Source: an uncultured Pseudoflavonifractor sp. (GTDB lineage Bacteria > Bacillota > Clostridia > Oscillospirales > Oscillospiraceae). From it: DNA of 64,000 bases. The notes under the pieces are model-generated. The model had not been told where the DNA came from. It worked only from the letters and a program-made list of their open reading frames with translations, and searched no databases. A program made the position numbers and the translations under genes. Positions 24,698 to 33,605 of this stretch are shown in pieces. The first letter of the stretch is position 1. Every line of letters begins with the position of its first letter. The stretch covers positions 18,043-82,042 of the forward strand of contig NZ_CALXGI010000007.1 in assembly GCF_944387805.1 (NCBI RefSeq). Reading direction: 5' to 3'.

Positions 24698-26797
24698 TCA
24701 GTCCTCTTCGTCGCTCAGGTTGGGCTCGCAGCAGGCGCAGTCCGGGTCCATCTCAAAGGTGATGGCATCGTCAAAGAAGATCTGGTCGTCCTTGCCCAGG
24801 GCGCCGGGGATGATGGAGAAGGTGTTGGAGATGCCGTCCTGTGCGTCCTTGAAGGGCAGCTTGGACACCGAGCTGAGGGAGGACACGGCCCCGTGGGTGT
24901 CCCGGCGGTGCATGGGGTTGGCGCCGGGGGCGAAGGCCTCGCCCGCCTTCCGGCCGTCGGGAGTGGAGCCGGTATTCTTGCCGTAGACCACATTGGAGGT
25001 GATGGTCAGGATGGAGGTGGTGGGGATGCCGCCCCGGTAGGTGTGGTTGCCCCGGACATAGTCCATAAAGCCCTGGACCACGTTGTAGGCGATGGAGTCC
25101 ACACGGTCGTCGTCGTTGCCGTACTTGGGGAAGTCCCCCTCCACCTCGTAGTCCACCACGATGCCGTTCTCATCCCGGATGGTGCGCACCTTGGCGTACT
25201 TGATGGCAGACAGGGAGTCGGCCACCACGGACAGGCCGGCGATGCCGGTGGCAAACCACCGCTTTACGTTCCGGTCGTGGAGGGCCATCTGGATACGCTC
25301 GTAGCAGTATTTATCGTGCATATAGTGGATGATGTTCAGGGTGTTGACGTACACACTGGCCAGCCACTTCATCATGTCCTGGAAACGCTCCACCACCTCG
25401 TCGTAGTCCAGGTACTCGCTGGTGATGGGGCGGTAACGGGGACCCACCTGCTTCTTGGAGATCTCGTCCACGCCGCCGTTGATGGCGTACAGCAGGCACT
25501 TGGCCAGGTTGGCCCGGGCGCCGAAGAACTGCATCTCCTTGCCCACCCGCATGCTGGACACGCAGCAGGCGATGGCGTAGTCGTCGCCGTGGGTGACCCG
25601 CATCAGGTCGTCGTTCTCGTACTGGATGGAGGAGGAGAGGATGGAGGTCTTGGCGCAGAAGCGCTTGAAATTCATGGGCAGCCGGGTGGACCAGAGCACC
25701 GTCAGGTTGGGCTCGGGGGCGGTGCCCAGGTTCTCCAGGGTGTGGAGGTAGCGGTAGGACATCTTGGTGACCATGCTCCGGCCGTCAATGCCCATGCCGC
25801 CGATGGACTCGGTGACCCAGGTGGGGTCGCCGGAGAAGAGGGCGTTGTACTCGGGGGTGCGGGCGAACTTGACCAGCCGCAGCTTCATGATGAAGTGGTC
25901 CACAAACTCCTGGATCTGCTCCTCGGTGAAGGTGCCGGCGGCCAGGTCCCGCTGGGCGTAGATGTCCAGGAAAGTGGAGGTGCGGCCCAGGCTCATGGCC
26001 GCGCCGTTCTGCTCCTTGATGGCGGCCAGGTAGCCGAAGTAGAGCCACTGGATGGCCTCCTGGACGTTGGCGGCGGGCCGGGAGATGTCAAAGCCGTAGA
26101 TCCTGCCCAGCTCCTTGAGCTCCTTGAGGGCCTTGATCTGCTCGCTGAGCTCCTCACGCTCCCGGGTGACGCCGGAATACATGATGATGCGGGTGGTGTC
26201 CTTCTGGTGCTGCTTGTCCTCAATGAGCCGGTCCACGCCGTAGAGGGCCACCCGGCGGTAGTCGCCGATGATGCGGCCCCGGCCGTAGGCGTCGGGCAGG
26301 CCGGTGATGATGTGGCTGGAGCGGCAGGCCCGCATCTCGGGGGTGTAGGCGTCGAACACGCCCTCGTTGTGGGTCTTGCGGTGTTTGGTAAAAAACTCCA
26401 CAATCTGGGGGTCCACATGGTAGCCGTTCTCCTCGCAGGCCTTCACCGCCATGCGGATGCCGCCGTAGGGCTGGAGGGCCCGCTTGAAAGGCTTGTCAGT
26501 CTGGAAGCCCACGATTTTCTCTCTGCTCTTGTCCAGGTAGCCGGGCCCGTGGGAGGTGATGGTGGAGACGATGCTGGTGTCCATGTCCAGCACGCCGCCT
26601 TTCTCCCGCTCCTGGCGGGACAGGTCCATGACCTGGTCCCACAGGGCCTTGGTGTCCTCTGTGGGACCGGCCAGGAAGGACTCGTCGCCCTCATAGGGGG
26701 TGTAGTTCTTTTGAATAAAGTCCCGGACGTTAATCTCCTTCTGCCACACGCCGGGGGTGAAGGAGTCCCACTCCGGTACGATGCGCATTTCTTCCAT
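24698..26797 (-). CDS. pflB: Formate C-acetyltransferase large chain, lacking the glycyl-radical domain
   Basis: The 699-residue protein covers the PFL barrel with the catalytic Cys pair in YAIACCVSS (Cys411-Cys412). The N-terminal part has the family segment [21 protein letters not shown] in variant form ([11 protein letters not shown]). E. coli PflB has about 760 residues; this chain stops near the point where the radical domain should begin and ends in an acidic LSDEED tail. The missing part is the next gene. PFL converts pyruvate and CoA to acetyl-CoA and formate under anoxia. AAAGGAG lies before the ATG, and two tandem promoters lie upstream. Confidence 0.93.
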   Translation of the reverse strand: MEEMRIVPEWDSFTPGVWQKEINVRDFIQKNYTPYEGDESFLAGPTEDTKALWDQVMDLSRQEREKGGVLDMDTSIVSTITSHGPGYLDKSREKIVGFQTDKPFKRALQPYGGIRMAVKACEENGYHVDPQIVEFFTKHRKTHNEGVFDAYTPEMRACRSSHIITGLPDAYGRGRIIGDYRRVALYGVDRLIEDKQHQKDTTRIIMYSGVTREREELSEQIKALKELKELGRIYGFDISRPAANVQEAIQWLYFGYLAAIKEQNGAAMSLGRTSTFLDIYAQRDLAAGTFTEEQIQEFVDHFIMKLRLVKFARTPEYNALFSGDPTWVTESIGGMGIDGRSMVTKMSYRYLHTLENLGTAPEPNLTVLWSTRLPMNFKRFCAKTSILSSSIQYENDDLMRVTHGDDYAIACCVSSMRVGKEMQFFGARANLAKCLLYAINGGVDEISKKQVGPRYRPITSEYLDYDEVVERFQDMMKWLASVYVNTLNIIHYMHDKYCYERIQMALHDRNVKRWFATGIAGLSVVADSLSAIKYAKVRTIRDENGIVVDYEVEGDFPKYGNDDDRVDSIAYNVVQGFMDYVRGNHTYRGGIPTTSILTITSNVVYGKNTGSTPDGRKAGEAFAPGANPMHRRDTHGAVSSLSSVSKLPFKDAQDGISNTFSIIPGALGKDDQIFFDDAITFEMDPDCACCEPNLSDEED

Positions 26798-26865
26798 AGA
26801 AGTCTCCTTTGGTACAGATTTGGCTGCCGGGCGGATTGCAATACCGCAATGGTTAGCTTGAGCTA

Positions 26866-26894
26866 ATTATACTATTTCAGTATGAATTCGTCAA
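26866..26894 (-). promoter_or_regulatory. Proximal promoter of the pfl operon
   Basis: Minus strand TTGACG (26894-26889), 17-bp spacer, TATAAT (26871-26866), 69 bp before the ATG. Confidence 0.85.
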
Positions 26895-26933
26895 GAGCAG
26901 CGTAAAACACAAAAATAGACATTCGACCGAAAA

Positions 26934-26963
26934 AGTATACTATTTTTACCGTCAGGTTGTCAA
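26934..26963 (-). promoter_or_regulatory. Distal promoter of the pfl operon
   Basis: Minus strand TTGACA (26963-26958), 18-bp spacer, TATACT (26939-26934). It starts only 7 bp after the stop of the upstream glycosyltransferase gene. It shares AAATAGTATA with the proximal promoter. Confidence 0.75.
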
Positions 26964-26969
26964 GGAACG

Positions 26970-28046
26970 TCAAGACAAAGACAAGGAAGAGAAAAACGTC
27001 CGGTTTTGGCGGACAAAGGGGTCCTCCGGACGGAAGGAGGCTGCCAGCTCATTGAAGGCCTTTGACTGCTCCACGTCTCCCAGGTAGTACCAGCAGGCGC
27101 ACAGCCGGATAGCGGGGAGGTACCCGTAGCAGTCGGGGGAGATGAAGGCGCCGGAGGTGTCGTCCCGCTTTCGGGTGAGGGCCAGCTCATACCAGAAGGC
27201 GGCCTGCCGCCACTGCTCCCGGGCCAGAAACCAGCCGCCGATGTCGCAGCACACCTCGGCCCTTGGGGTGTCCAGGGTCAGGCTGCGGAGCAGGGAAGAG
27301 AGTGCGTCCCCATTCCGTCCCAGGGCGGTCATGCACTGGGACAGCAGGCGGCAGGCCTCAATTTGATTCTCCAGCCACCCCTTTCCGCTGTCCAGAAGGG
27401 CGGTGAGCACCGCCGCCGCCTCCTCAAAGCGGCTGTGATACCACAGCTCCCGGGCGTAGTAGAACTGACTCCGTGGGTCCAGGGCCTTGCCTGCGGACAG
27501 CTGGGCCTCGTAGATACGCAGGTTGCGGTCCGGGTCCCCTGCGCCCGCCTTTTTGTGGGACACCGCCGCGTCAGACCAGCGGATTTCCCCGGCGGGGGTG
27601 ATGGCCTCGTGGACCGCTCCCGTCCAGCGGAAACGGGCTTCGTTGCGCACCACCCGCTCCCGGTAATAGGTAAAGGCGGGCAGCCCCAGGGCGTCAAAGG
27701 CGGCGTGGTAGGGCATCATCACCACGTCGGCCTCCGGCAAAAGCTGTTCCCGCATGACCCGGAACTTTGCACGGTCGTCCTCCGCTATCACGTCGTCCGC
27801 GTCCAGCCACATGCAGTAGCCGCCGCTGGCCTGGTCAAAGGAGAAGTTTCGGGCGGCGGCGAAGTCGTCCGCCCATGGAAAATCGAAGAGTTTATTCGTA
27901 AACTGCCGGGCAATCTCCTTTGTCCCGTCGGTGCTGCCGGTGTCCACAATCACAATCTCGTCTACCAGATCCGCCGCGCTCTCCAGGCACCGGCCCAGTA
28001 CGGCCTCCTCGTTCTTCACAATCATACACAGGCTGATGGTACACAA
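26970..28046 (-). CDS. Family 2 glycosyltransferase with TPR-like C-terminus
   Basis: The 358-residue protein begins with a GT2 (GT-A) fold: SLCMIVKNEEAVLGRCLES, DTGSTDGT and a metal-binding CMWLDADD. Helical repeats about 190-350 with regularly spaced Trp/Tyr/Leu resemble TPRs. It transfers a sugar from a nucleotide donor to an unknown acceptor in the cytosol. TTG at 28046 is chosen for GGGAGGGG 6 bp upstream and because relatives start close to SLCMIVKNEE; an ATG at 28070 lacks a site. It stands alone, with no terminator visible before the pfl promoters. Confidence 0.83.
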   Translation of the reverse strand: MCTISLCMIVKNEEAVLGRCLESAADLVDEIVIVDTGSTDGTKEIARQFTNKLFDFPWADDFAAARNFSFDQASGGYCMWLDADDVIAEDDRAKFRVMREQLLPEADVVMMPYHAAFDALGLPAFTYYRERVVRNEARFRWTGAVHEAITPAGEIRWSDAAVSHKKAGAGDPDRNLRIYEAQLSAGKALDPRSQFYYARELWYHSRFEEAAAVLTALLDSGKGWLENQIEACRLLSQCMTALGRNGDALSSLLRSLTLDTPRAEVCCDIGGWFLAREQWRQAAFWYELALTRKRDDTSGAFISPDCYGYLPAIRLCACWYYLGDVEQSKAFNELAASFRPEDPFVRQNRTFFSSLSLS

Positions 28047-28145
28047 AGCCGTCCCCTCCCAGTTTTCCAAACTCGCTCTATCCTATGCGGCTGTTCTCAT
28101 AATTCCACCGGAGGGCGCATACCTGTGGACAGAGGAGGTGGTACC

Positions 28146-29570
28146 ATGGCCTTTTTGGAGCGGCTGGGGGATTTTATCTGGAACCCTTGGCTGCTGGGGC
28201 TGTTTCTGCTGGTGGGCTTATACTGCTCGGTGCGGACAGGCTTTTTTCAGCTTTTCGGCCTGCCGGTATGGCTGAAAACCACACTGGGCTCGGTATTCCA
28301 GAGAGACAAGAGAAAGACCGGCCGGGGTATTACCCAGCTTCAGGCCCTCTCCACCGCCCTGGCTTCCACAATCGGCACAGGCAGCATCGCCGGGGTGGCC
28401 ACCGCTATCTTCTACGGCGGGCCGGGGGCGGTGTTCTGGATGTGGGTGTCCGCCTTTCTGAGCATGATGACGGGCTGCCTGGAGAAGACCCTGGCCGTCC
28501 GCTACCGGGAGCCATCTCCGGACGGGGGCTGGCAGGGAGGGCCCATGTGCTACATGGAGCGGGGCCTGGGCAGCCGGGGGCTGGCCTGCTTTTTCTCCCT
28601 GTGCTGTGTGGGGGCATCCCTTGGGGGCGGGAACATGGTCCAGGCCAACTCCATCGCCACCGCGTTGGCCCACAGCTTCGGCTGGAACCGGCTGGCAGTG
28701 GGAGTGGTGACGGCAGCGCTCACCGGGGCGGTGATTCTGGGGGGCATCGGCCGCATCGGCGCGGTGAGCGAACGCCTAGTGCCCGCTATGGCCCTGCTGT
28801 TTATCGGCGGCAGCGGGGTGGTGCTGGCGGTCAACGCCTCCGCCCTGCCCGGGGCGCTGGAGGCCATTGTCACCGGGGCCCTGACCCCGTCGGCGGCAGT
28901 GGGCGGCGGACTGGGCTACGGCATAGCAAAGGCTATGCGGTACGGCGTTGCCCGTGGGGTGTTCACCAACGAGGCGGGCATGGGCTCCTCCGCCATGGCC
29001 CACGCCGCCTCCGACGTGAAGGAGCCTGCGGAGCAAGGCATGTGGGGCATCTTTGAGGTCTTTGTGGCCACCCTGGTGGTATGCACCATGACTGCCCTGG
29101 TCATCCTCACCACCGGCGTCTACCACCCGGCGGAGGCACTGACCGCCATCCAGAGCGGCACGGTGACTGACGCCATGCTGGGCGCTCCGCTGTCCGCCGC
29201 CGCCTTTTCCACCGTGTACGGTCCCTGGGGCGGGGCCTTTGTGGCGGTGTGCCTGCTGCTCTTCGCCTTCACCTCCCTGCTGGGCTGGAGCTACTACGGC
29301 GAGCGGGGCCTCCAGTACCTCACCGGCTCCCACCGGCTGCAGCCAGTCTACCGGGCTGTGTTCCTGGTGATGATTGTGGCGGGAGCTGTGGGGGACATGT
29401 CCGCCGTGTGGCAGATGGCGGACATTTTCAACGGCCTTATGGCCCTGCCCAACCTGACCGCCATTCTCGTCCTCTCGCCGGAGGCCCTGGCGCTTTGGCG
29501 GGTGTGGGTGGAAAAACGCGGGGGAAAACAGAGGGCTGCTTGCGTTTCCAGCGGGAAGCCGCTATACTGA
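28146..29570 (+). CDS. Sodium:alanine/glycine symporter, AGCS family
   Basis: This 474-residue, ~11-helix protein shows AGCS hallmarks: TGFFQLFGLPVWLKTT, the conserved ALSTALASTIGTGSIAGVATA, GAVFWMWVSAF, and FTNEAGMGSSAMAHA. It imports alanine, glycine or related amino acids with Na+. GAGGAGG lies before the ATG at 28146; an in-frame extension upstream runs opposite to the GT2 gene and is not coding. The gene runs up to the promoter of the glycerate kinase gene, whose -10 box overlaps its last codons. Confidence 0.93.
   Translation: MAFLERLGDFIWNPWLLGLFLLVGLYCSVRTGFFQLFGLPVWLKTTLGSVFQRDKRKTGRGITQLQALSTALASTIGTGSIAGVATAIFYGGPGAVFWMWVSAFLSMMTGCLEKTLAVRYREPSPDGGWQGGPMCYMERGLGSRGLACFFSLCCVGASLGGGNMVQANSIATALAHSFGWNRLAVGVVTAALTGAVILGGIGRIGAVSERLVPAMALLFIGGSGVVLAVNASALPGALEAIVTGALTPSAAVGGGLGYGIAKAMRYGVARGVFTNEAGMGSSAMAHAASDVKEPAEQGMWGIFEVFVATLVVCTMTALVILTTGVYHPAEALTAIQSGTVTDAMLGAPLSAAAFSTVYGPWGGAFVAVCLLLFAFTSLLGWSYYGERGLQYLTGSHRLQPVYRAVFLVMIVAGAVGDMSAVWQMADIFNGLMALPNLTAILVLSPEALALWRVWVEKRGGKQRAACVSSGKPLY
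29540..29568 (+). promoter_or_regulatory. Promoter of the glycerate kinase gene
   Basis: TTGCGT (29540-29545), 17-bp spacer and TATACT (29563-29568), lying within the last codons of the symporter gene. Spacer sequence resembles the promoter at 1154-1182. Confidence 0.6.
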
Positions 29571-29629
29571 GCACAGACTGAGGAGTTCCTGCCGCCGCGG
29601 CAGACGGTTTTTCGTCAGGGGGACGCAAT

Positions 29630-30775
29630 ATGAAAAAAGTTGTTCTGATTCCCGATTCCTTCAAAGGCACCCTGTCCTCCGCCCGGATCTGCGAAATTAT
29701 CGGCGGCAAGGTGGCAGAGCACTTCCCGGACTGCCGGGTGGTGTCCATCCCCGTGGCTGACGGCGGCGAGGGCAGCGTGGACTGTTTTCTCACCGCACTG
29801 GGGGGCGAGAAGGTGAAGCTCACCGTCAAGAACCCCTATTTCGAGGATATGGAGGGCTTCTACGGCCTCATTGACGGCGGGGAGACCGCCGTCGTCGAGA
29901 TGGCTGCCTGCGCCGGCCTGCCGCTGGTGGAGGGCCGGAAGGACCCCTGCAAGACCACCACCTACGGCGTGGGAGAGCTCATCCTGGCCGCCGCCGCCCG
30001 GGGCGCAAAGAAGATTATCGTGGGCCTGGGCGGCAGCGCCACCAACGACGGCGGCTGCGGCGCGGCGGCTGCGGTGGGCGTGAAGTTCTACAACAATAAG
30101 GGCGAGGCCTTTGTACCCACCGGCGGCACCGCCCATGAGATTGCCCGCATCGATATGTCCGGTCGGGACAAGCGGCTGGAGCGCGTGGAGATTGTGGCCA
30201 TGTGCGACATCGACAACCCCATGTACGGTCCCGCCGGCGCGTCCTGCGTATTTGGGCCCCAGAAGGGCGCCGGCCCGGAGATGGTCCGCTTTCTGGACAA
30301 GGGCATCAGGCATCTGGCCGAAATCATCAAACGGGATCTGGAACAGGATCTGGCCTTCATGCCCGGCTCCGGCGCTGCCGGCGCCATGGGCGCGGGCATG
30401 GCGGCATTCTTCGGCGCCCGACTCCAGATGGGCATTGAGACCGTGCTGGATGCCGTCCATTTTGCCGACGCTATCGCCGGTGCGGACCTGATCTTCACCG
30501 GCGAGGGCAGGATGGACCGCCAGTCCCTCCGGGGCAAGGCGGTTATCGGCGTGGCCAGGCGGGCAAAGCTCCAGAACGTGCCTGTTATTGTCATCGCAGG
30601 CGGCGCGGACGACGGCATCGACCCGGCCTACGGCATGGGCGTCACCGCTGTGTTCTCCATCAACCGTTTGCCCGAGGACTTCTCCATCTCCCGAAGCAAG
30701 AGCGCGGAAAACCTGGCCCGCACGGCGGATAACCTGCTCCGCCTCATCAAAGCGGCGGAGGAGATGAAGGGCTGA
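29630..30775 (+). CDS. Glycerate kinase (GlxK/GarK family)
   Basis: The 381-residue protein matches family-1 glycerate kinases: PDSFKGTLSS at the N-terminus, PVADGGEGSVD, a GLGGSATNDGG phosphate-binding loop near residue 130 and a C-terminal FTGEGRMDRQSLRGKA. It phosphorylates glycerate to 2- or 3-phosphoglycerate, feeding glycolysis. Length is standard. GGGGGA precedes the ATG. It has its own promoter and a strong terminator. Confidence 0.93.
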   Translation: MKKVVLIPDSFKGTLSSARICEIIGGKVAEHFPDCRVVSIPVADGGEGSVDCFLTALGGEKVKLTVKNPYFEDMEGFYGLIDGGETAVVEMAACAGLPLVEGRKDPCKTTTYGVGELILAAAARGAKKIIVGLGGSATNDGGCGAAAAVGVKFYNNKGEAFVPTGGTAHEIARIDMSGRDKRLERVEIVAMCDIDNPMYGPAGASCVFGPQKGAGPEMVRFLDKGIRHLAEIIKRDLEQDLAFMPGSGAAGAMGAGMAAFFGARLQMGIETVLDAVHFADAIAGADLIFTGEGRMDRQSLRGKAVIGVARRAKLQNVPVIVIAGGADDGIDPAYGMGVTAVFSINRLPEDFSISRSKSAENLARTADNLLRLIKAAEEMKG

Positions 30776-30795
30776 GCATCTGGAACGTAAAACGT

Positions 30796-30832
30796 AAAAA
30801 TGACGGAAGGCCCATAGCCTTCCGTCATTTTT
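30796..30832. terminator. Bidirectional terminator
   Basis: A perfect 16-bp stem (30796-30811 with 30817-30832) carries A-run and T-run ends, stopping both the glycerate kinase gene and the converging alkD-like gene. Confidence 0.9.
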
Positions 30833-31517
30833 AGCTGTTTTTCCATCGCAGGGCCCGGAGCACCTGCTTCTGCTCCGGCGTAATGCGGTAGCTCTCCAGC
30901 GCTTTCTGTATGGTCTTGTTGTGGGTCCACTGCTCCAGCCGGCGGCTTGTCAGGTAGGGGAGAGCGGCGTCATACTGTTTGGCCAGGGCGGTGGCAAAGT
31001 ACCAGGCCGCCATCATCCGCACATAGTACTCCTGGCTCTTCACCTCTGCCGCCCAGTCCAGGTACTCCGGGCGGAAATACTCGTCCAGATAGAAGGACAT
31101 GAGCATCCCCAGACCAAAACGGATGGTATAAGTGTCATCGCTGTCCAGCCAGCGGCGGATCTGGCCGGGGAGCTGGGGCGGGTGAGTGCGGAAGGCCTTG
31201 GGAGAGAGCAGGTCACAGGTGGCCCAGTTATCCACATGGGGGAGAAAGATCTCCAGCCCGGCCACTGTCTCCTCGTATCCGGACCGGGCGCAGAGAAGCA
31301 GGCCGTGGAGATTATTCTCCTCATAGTAGTGGTGAGGAAGCGCATGGAGAAAGGCCTCCGCTTCGGCTGTGCCCTTCAGCTCCTTGGCCAGTCTTCGAAG
31401 AGCAGGCGTCCGCACGCCGATGATCCGCTCCGGGTCCACAGTTGGTATCAGCTTGGCATGAAACTGCCGGTAGTCCAAATCCTGGAGGGCAAACAGCCTG
31501 TCCTGAATGTTCTCCAT
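30831..31517 (-). CDS. DNA alkylation repair protein, AlkD-like
   Basis: The 228-residue all-helical protein matches the AlkD/HEAT-like glycosylase family, with IIGVRTPALRRLAKEL near the start and the helix-repeat segments YYEENNLHGLLL, DNWATCDL and YVRMMAAWYFATALAKQ. The Trp/Asp of DNWATCD fits the catalytic region. The family removes alkylated purines. Two ATGs are possible; 31517 is favoured because AAGGAG lies 7 bp upstream, whereas 31523 would leave 1 bp. Single gene. Confidence 0.85.
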   Translation of the reverse strand: MENIQDRLFALQDLDYRQFHAKLIPTVDPERIIGVRTPALRRLAKELKGTAEAEAFLHALPHHYYEENNLHGLLLCARSGYEETVAGLEIFLPHVDNWATCDLLSPKAFRTHPPQLPGQIRRWLDSDDTYTIRFGLGMLMSFYLDEYFRPEYLDWAAEVKSQEYYVRMMAAWYFATALAKQYDAALPYLTSRRLEQWTHNKTIQKALESYRITPEQKQVLRALRWKNS

Positions 31518-31547
31518 ATCCATACTCCTTCCGCCGTGTTTGTCTCC

Positions 31548-31576
31548 AGTATAGCACGAAAATTGCCTGCTGTCAG
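31548..31576 (-). promoter_or_regulatory. Promoter of the alkD-like gene
   Basis: Minus strand CTGACA (31576-31571), 17-bp spacer, TATACT (31553-31548). Confidence 0.65.
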
Positions 31577-31606
31577 CGCACAAATCATCCCCGGAAGAGA
31601 AAACGC

Positions 31607-31649
31607 TTGACAGGGGAGAGGGAGAAACTCTATAATGAACACTGTTCAT
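31607..31649 (+). promoter_or_regulatory. TetR gene promoter with overlapping palindromic operator
   Basis: TTGACA (31607-31612), 18-bp spacer and TATAAT (31631-31636). The palindrome ATGAACACTGTTCAT (31635-31649) begins in the -10 box and covers the likely transcription start, as expected for autorepression by the TetR protein encoded next. Confidence 0.75.
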
Positions 31650-31664
31650 ATTGGAGGTTGGGAC

Positions 31665-32222
31665 ATGAATACTGTGGTCACATCCAAAGAGGAGATTCTT
31701 GCCGCCAGCCGGGAGCTGATTCGCAGCCAGGGCTGGTCCGCAGTCAGCATTCGTTCTGTGGCAGGGGCCTGCGGCGTGTCTGTGGGGTCCATCTACAACT
31801 ATTTCGACTCCAAGGCCGACCTGGTATCCGCCGCAGTGGAGAGCGTCTGGTGCGATATCTTCCGCCTGCCCGGGCGGGAAGAGGTGTTCCGGGACACCCT
31901 GGCCTGCGTCGTCTGGATTTACCGGCGTATGGAGTACGGCGGCCGGGCGTACCCGGGGTTCTTCACCCTCCATTCCATGGGATTTCTGGACATAGAGAAG
32001 ACCGGCGGCAAAAAGCGGATGGCGCAGACCTGGCAGCACATTCAGGGTGGATTGTGTACTGTGCTGAAGCAGGACCCCAAGGTCAGACCCGATGCCTTTG
32101 ACAGGGAATTTACAGCGGAAAAATTCGCGGATATCCTGTTTTCCCTCTTTTTATCCGCGCTTCTCCGAGGTGATTACAACCCAGCTTCCGTTCTGGAGCT
32201 GATCCGAAGGACTGTCTACTGA
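31665..32222 (+). CDS. TetR/AcrR-family transcriptional regulator
   Basis: This 185-residue protein has an N-terminal TetR helix-turn-helix (SAVSIRSVAGACGVSVGSIYNYF, here read as HTH helices at residues ~22-45) and a helical ligand domain. ATG 31665 has GGAGG upstream; an earlier ATG at 31635 lies in the operator and lacks a site. It probably represses itself and possibly the membrane protein gene 130 bp downstream. Confidence 0.88.
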   Translation: MNTVVTSKEEILAASRELIRSQGWSAVSIRSVAGACGVSVGSIYNYFDSKADLVSAAVESVWCDIFRLPGREEVFRDTLACVVWIYRRMEYGGRAYPGFFTLHSMGFLDIEKTGGKKRMAQTWQHIQGGLCTVLKQDPKVRPDAFDREFTAEKFADILFSLFLSALLRGDYNPASVLELIRRTVY

Positions 32223-32265
32223 CGGATGTTAGAACGCCTGAAATATAAATATCCCGTACTCTCAT

Positions 32266-32305
32266 GCGCCCGGCCATTGGCCGGACGCTGGGGGCGGGCT
32301 TTTTC
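32266..32305 (+). terminator. Possible terminator after the TetR gene
   Basis: Nested GC inverted repeat (arms about 32266-32275 and 32279-32288, one mismatch) with a further GGGCGGGC before TTTTT. The pairing is imperfect. Confidence 0.45.
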
Positions 32306-32349
32306 AGGAGAGAAAATGAACGAAGTTCAGACAGAGGGGTGATTATACT

Positions 32350-32775
32350 GTGAAGGTGCGGAAGAATACCCTCCTGCTGCTGGCCTGCCTGGTGTGGGGG
32401 GCGGCGGGGTTCAACATTCTGCGGATTGGCCTGCAGGCCTATCCAGCCCATGTGACGGCGGTGAATCTGCTGCTGTCCGCCGTGGTCTTTGGGCTGTTTC
32501 AGCGCTTTGTGTTCGGAAAGCTGGTGAAAAAACATACAGGCCGCATTGCGGGTATGGAAGAGAAGCCCCAGTTTTTCCTGAAATTCTTCGACGGCAAGGC
32601 TTTTGCCGTCATGGCGGTAATGATGGCCGGGGGTATCGGCCTGAGAGCCTCCGGCCTGGCGCCGGAGCGGTTCATCGCCGTGTTCTACTCCGGACTGGGG
32701 GCAGCTCTGCTGCTGGCTGGATGCCTGTTTGGCCGCAACTATGGCAGAGCGGTCCGCAGGGCGACGTGCGGTTGA
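32350..32775 (+). CDS. Small integral membrane protein
   Basis: This 141-residue protein has four predicted membrane helices (about residues 7-27, 35-52, 80-98 and 106-126) with a Lys/Arg-rich loop in between. It has a GTG start with GAGGGG upstream. I do not recognise a family. Position downstream of the TetR gene suggests a regulated membrane function such as stress or efflux support, but nothing in the sequence proves it. Confidence 0.65.
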   Translation: MKVRKNTLLLLACLVWGAAGFNILRIGLQAYPAHVTAVNLLLSAVVFGLFQRFVFGKLVKKHTGRIAGMEEKPQFFLKFFDGKAFAVMAVMMAGGIGLRASGLAPERFIAVFYSGLGAALLLAGCLFGRNYGRAVRRATCG

Positions 32776-32855
32776 CATAAAAAACGGGCGAATGTCCGAA
32801 CAACTCCGGCCTGCCCTGGGGCAGGCCGCGGAAAGAGAAAGGAAGAGATTCTGTT

Positions 32856-33269
32856 ATGAAGCGTTATGCCAATACTGCGGTGGTTTATGCTGTGATTGCC
32901 ATGATTTTTGGCGTGTTCTACCGGGAGTTCACCAAGCTCAACGGCTTTACCGGCCGCACGGTGCTCTCTGCCATCCATCCCCACTACTTTATGCTGGGCA
33001 TGATGTTTTTCCTGCTGCTCCTGCTGCTGGAAAAAACGGTGGGCTTCTCCGGCGCCGGGACGGGAAAGGTGCTGGCCGTGTACCATACAGGACTGAACCT
33101 GACCGGCCTGACCCTTCTGCTCCGGGGCGTGGCTCAGGTGCTGGGGACCAGCCTGTCCTCCGCTATGAACGGCGCACTGTCCGGTGTGGCGGGTATCGGC
33201 CACATTCTGCTGGGAGTCAGCCTGCTGCTGCTCCTCCTCCAGATCCGAAAGTCCGTCTCTGACAAGTAA
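32856..33269 (+). CDS. DUF2871-like membrane protein
   Basis: The 137-residue protein has four membrane helices and starts MKRYANTAVVYAVIAMIFGV. The polar motif FYREFTKLNGF and the histidines of SAIHPHYFMLG and VYHTGLNLTG resemble DUF2871. The histidine pattern could bind a metal or haem, but the function is unknown. AAAGGAAGAG precedes the ATG. A strong terminator follows. Confidence 0.75.
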   Translation: MKRYANTAVVYAVIAMIFGVFYREFTKLNGFTGRTVLSAIHPHYFMLGMMFFLLLLLLEKTVGFSGAGTGKVLAVYHTGLNLTGLTLLLRGVAQVLGTSLSSAMNGALSGVAGIGHILLGVSLLLLLLQIRKSVSDK

Positions 33270-33283
33270 ACGCCTCCCAGAAG

Positions 33284-33322
33284 AGCCGCCCGGACGCGCA
33301 TTGTGCGTCCGGGCGGCTTTTT
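33284..33322 (+). terminator. Intrinsic terminator
   Basis: A perfect 14-bp stem (33284-33297 with 33305-33318) is followed by TTTTT. It isolates sigK from upstream transcription. Confidence 0.92.
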
Positions 33323-33395
33323 CGTCTGAAAAACATAAGGACGTGCCGGACGGGAATAGGATACCTTATCATGCAGAAAAATGGAGGGTGATAGT

Positions 33396-33605
33396 ATGTT
33401 GACCGCATGGCTGCTTCTGATGCTCAATGGACTCTTTGTCACACTGCGGCTCTCCGGGGGAAGCGGAGGTTCTTTTCCCCGCCCGCTGAAGGCAGAGGAG
33501 GAGCGGATGTACCTGGAGCGCTGCGCCGCCGGAGATTTGGAGGCCCGGAATATTCTAATTGAGCACAATCTCCGCCTGGTGGCACACATCATAAATAACG
33601 GTTGA
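33396..33605 (+). pseudogene. sigK: 5' fragment of sigK (pro-sigma-K), interrupted by the integrated element
   Basis: The 69-codon frame starts with the hydrophobic pro-sequence typical of membrane-bound pro-sigma-K ([16 protein letters not shown]). It continues with [20 protein letters not shown] and [18 protein letters not shown], a textbook sigma-K region 1.2/2 start. The family then reads KKY and continues for about 160 more residues. Here the frame instead reads Asn-Asn-Gly and stops at 33603-33605, and foreign, lower-GC DNA follows. GGAGGG lies 8 bp before the ATG. The rest of sigK is not in the window; it should lie at the far end of the element. Unless the element excises, no functional sigma-K can be made. 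Confidence 0.88.

Noticed and set aside
27363..28145. Extension of the symporter frame upstream of its ATG
   Set aside because: It lies antisense to the glycosyltransferase gene, and the GAGGAGG at 28146 defines the real start.
31524..32039. N-terminal extension of the AlkD-like frame
   Set aside because: It runs antisense across the TetR gene and promoters; AAGGAG and the AlkD homology start near 31517.
33320..33395. Sigma-E or sigma-K type promoter before sigK
   Set aside because: ATA and CAT-like elements are present, but the spacing did not fit either consensus well enough to report.
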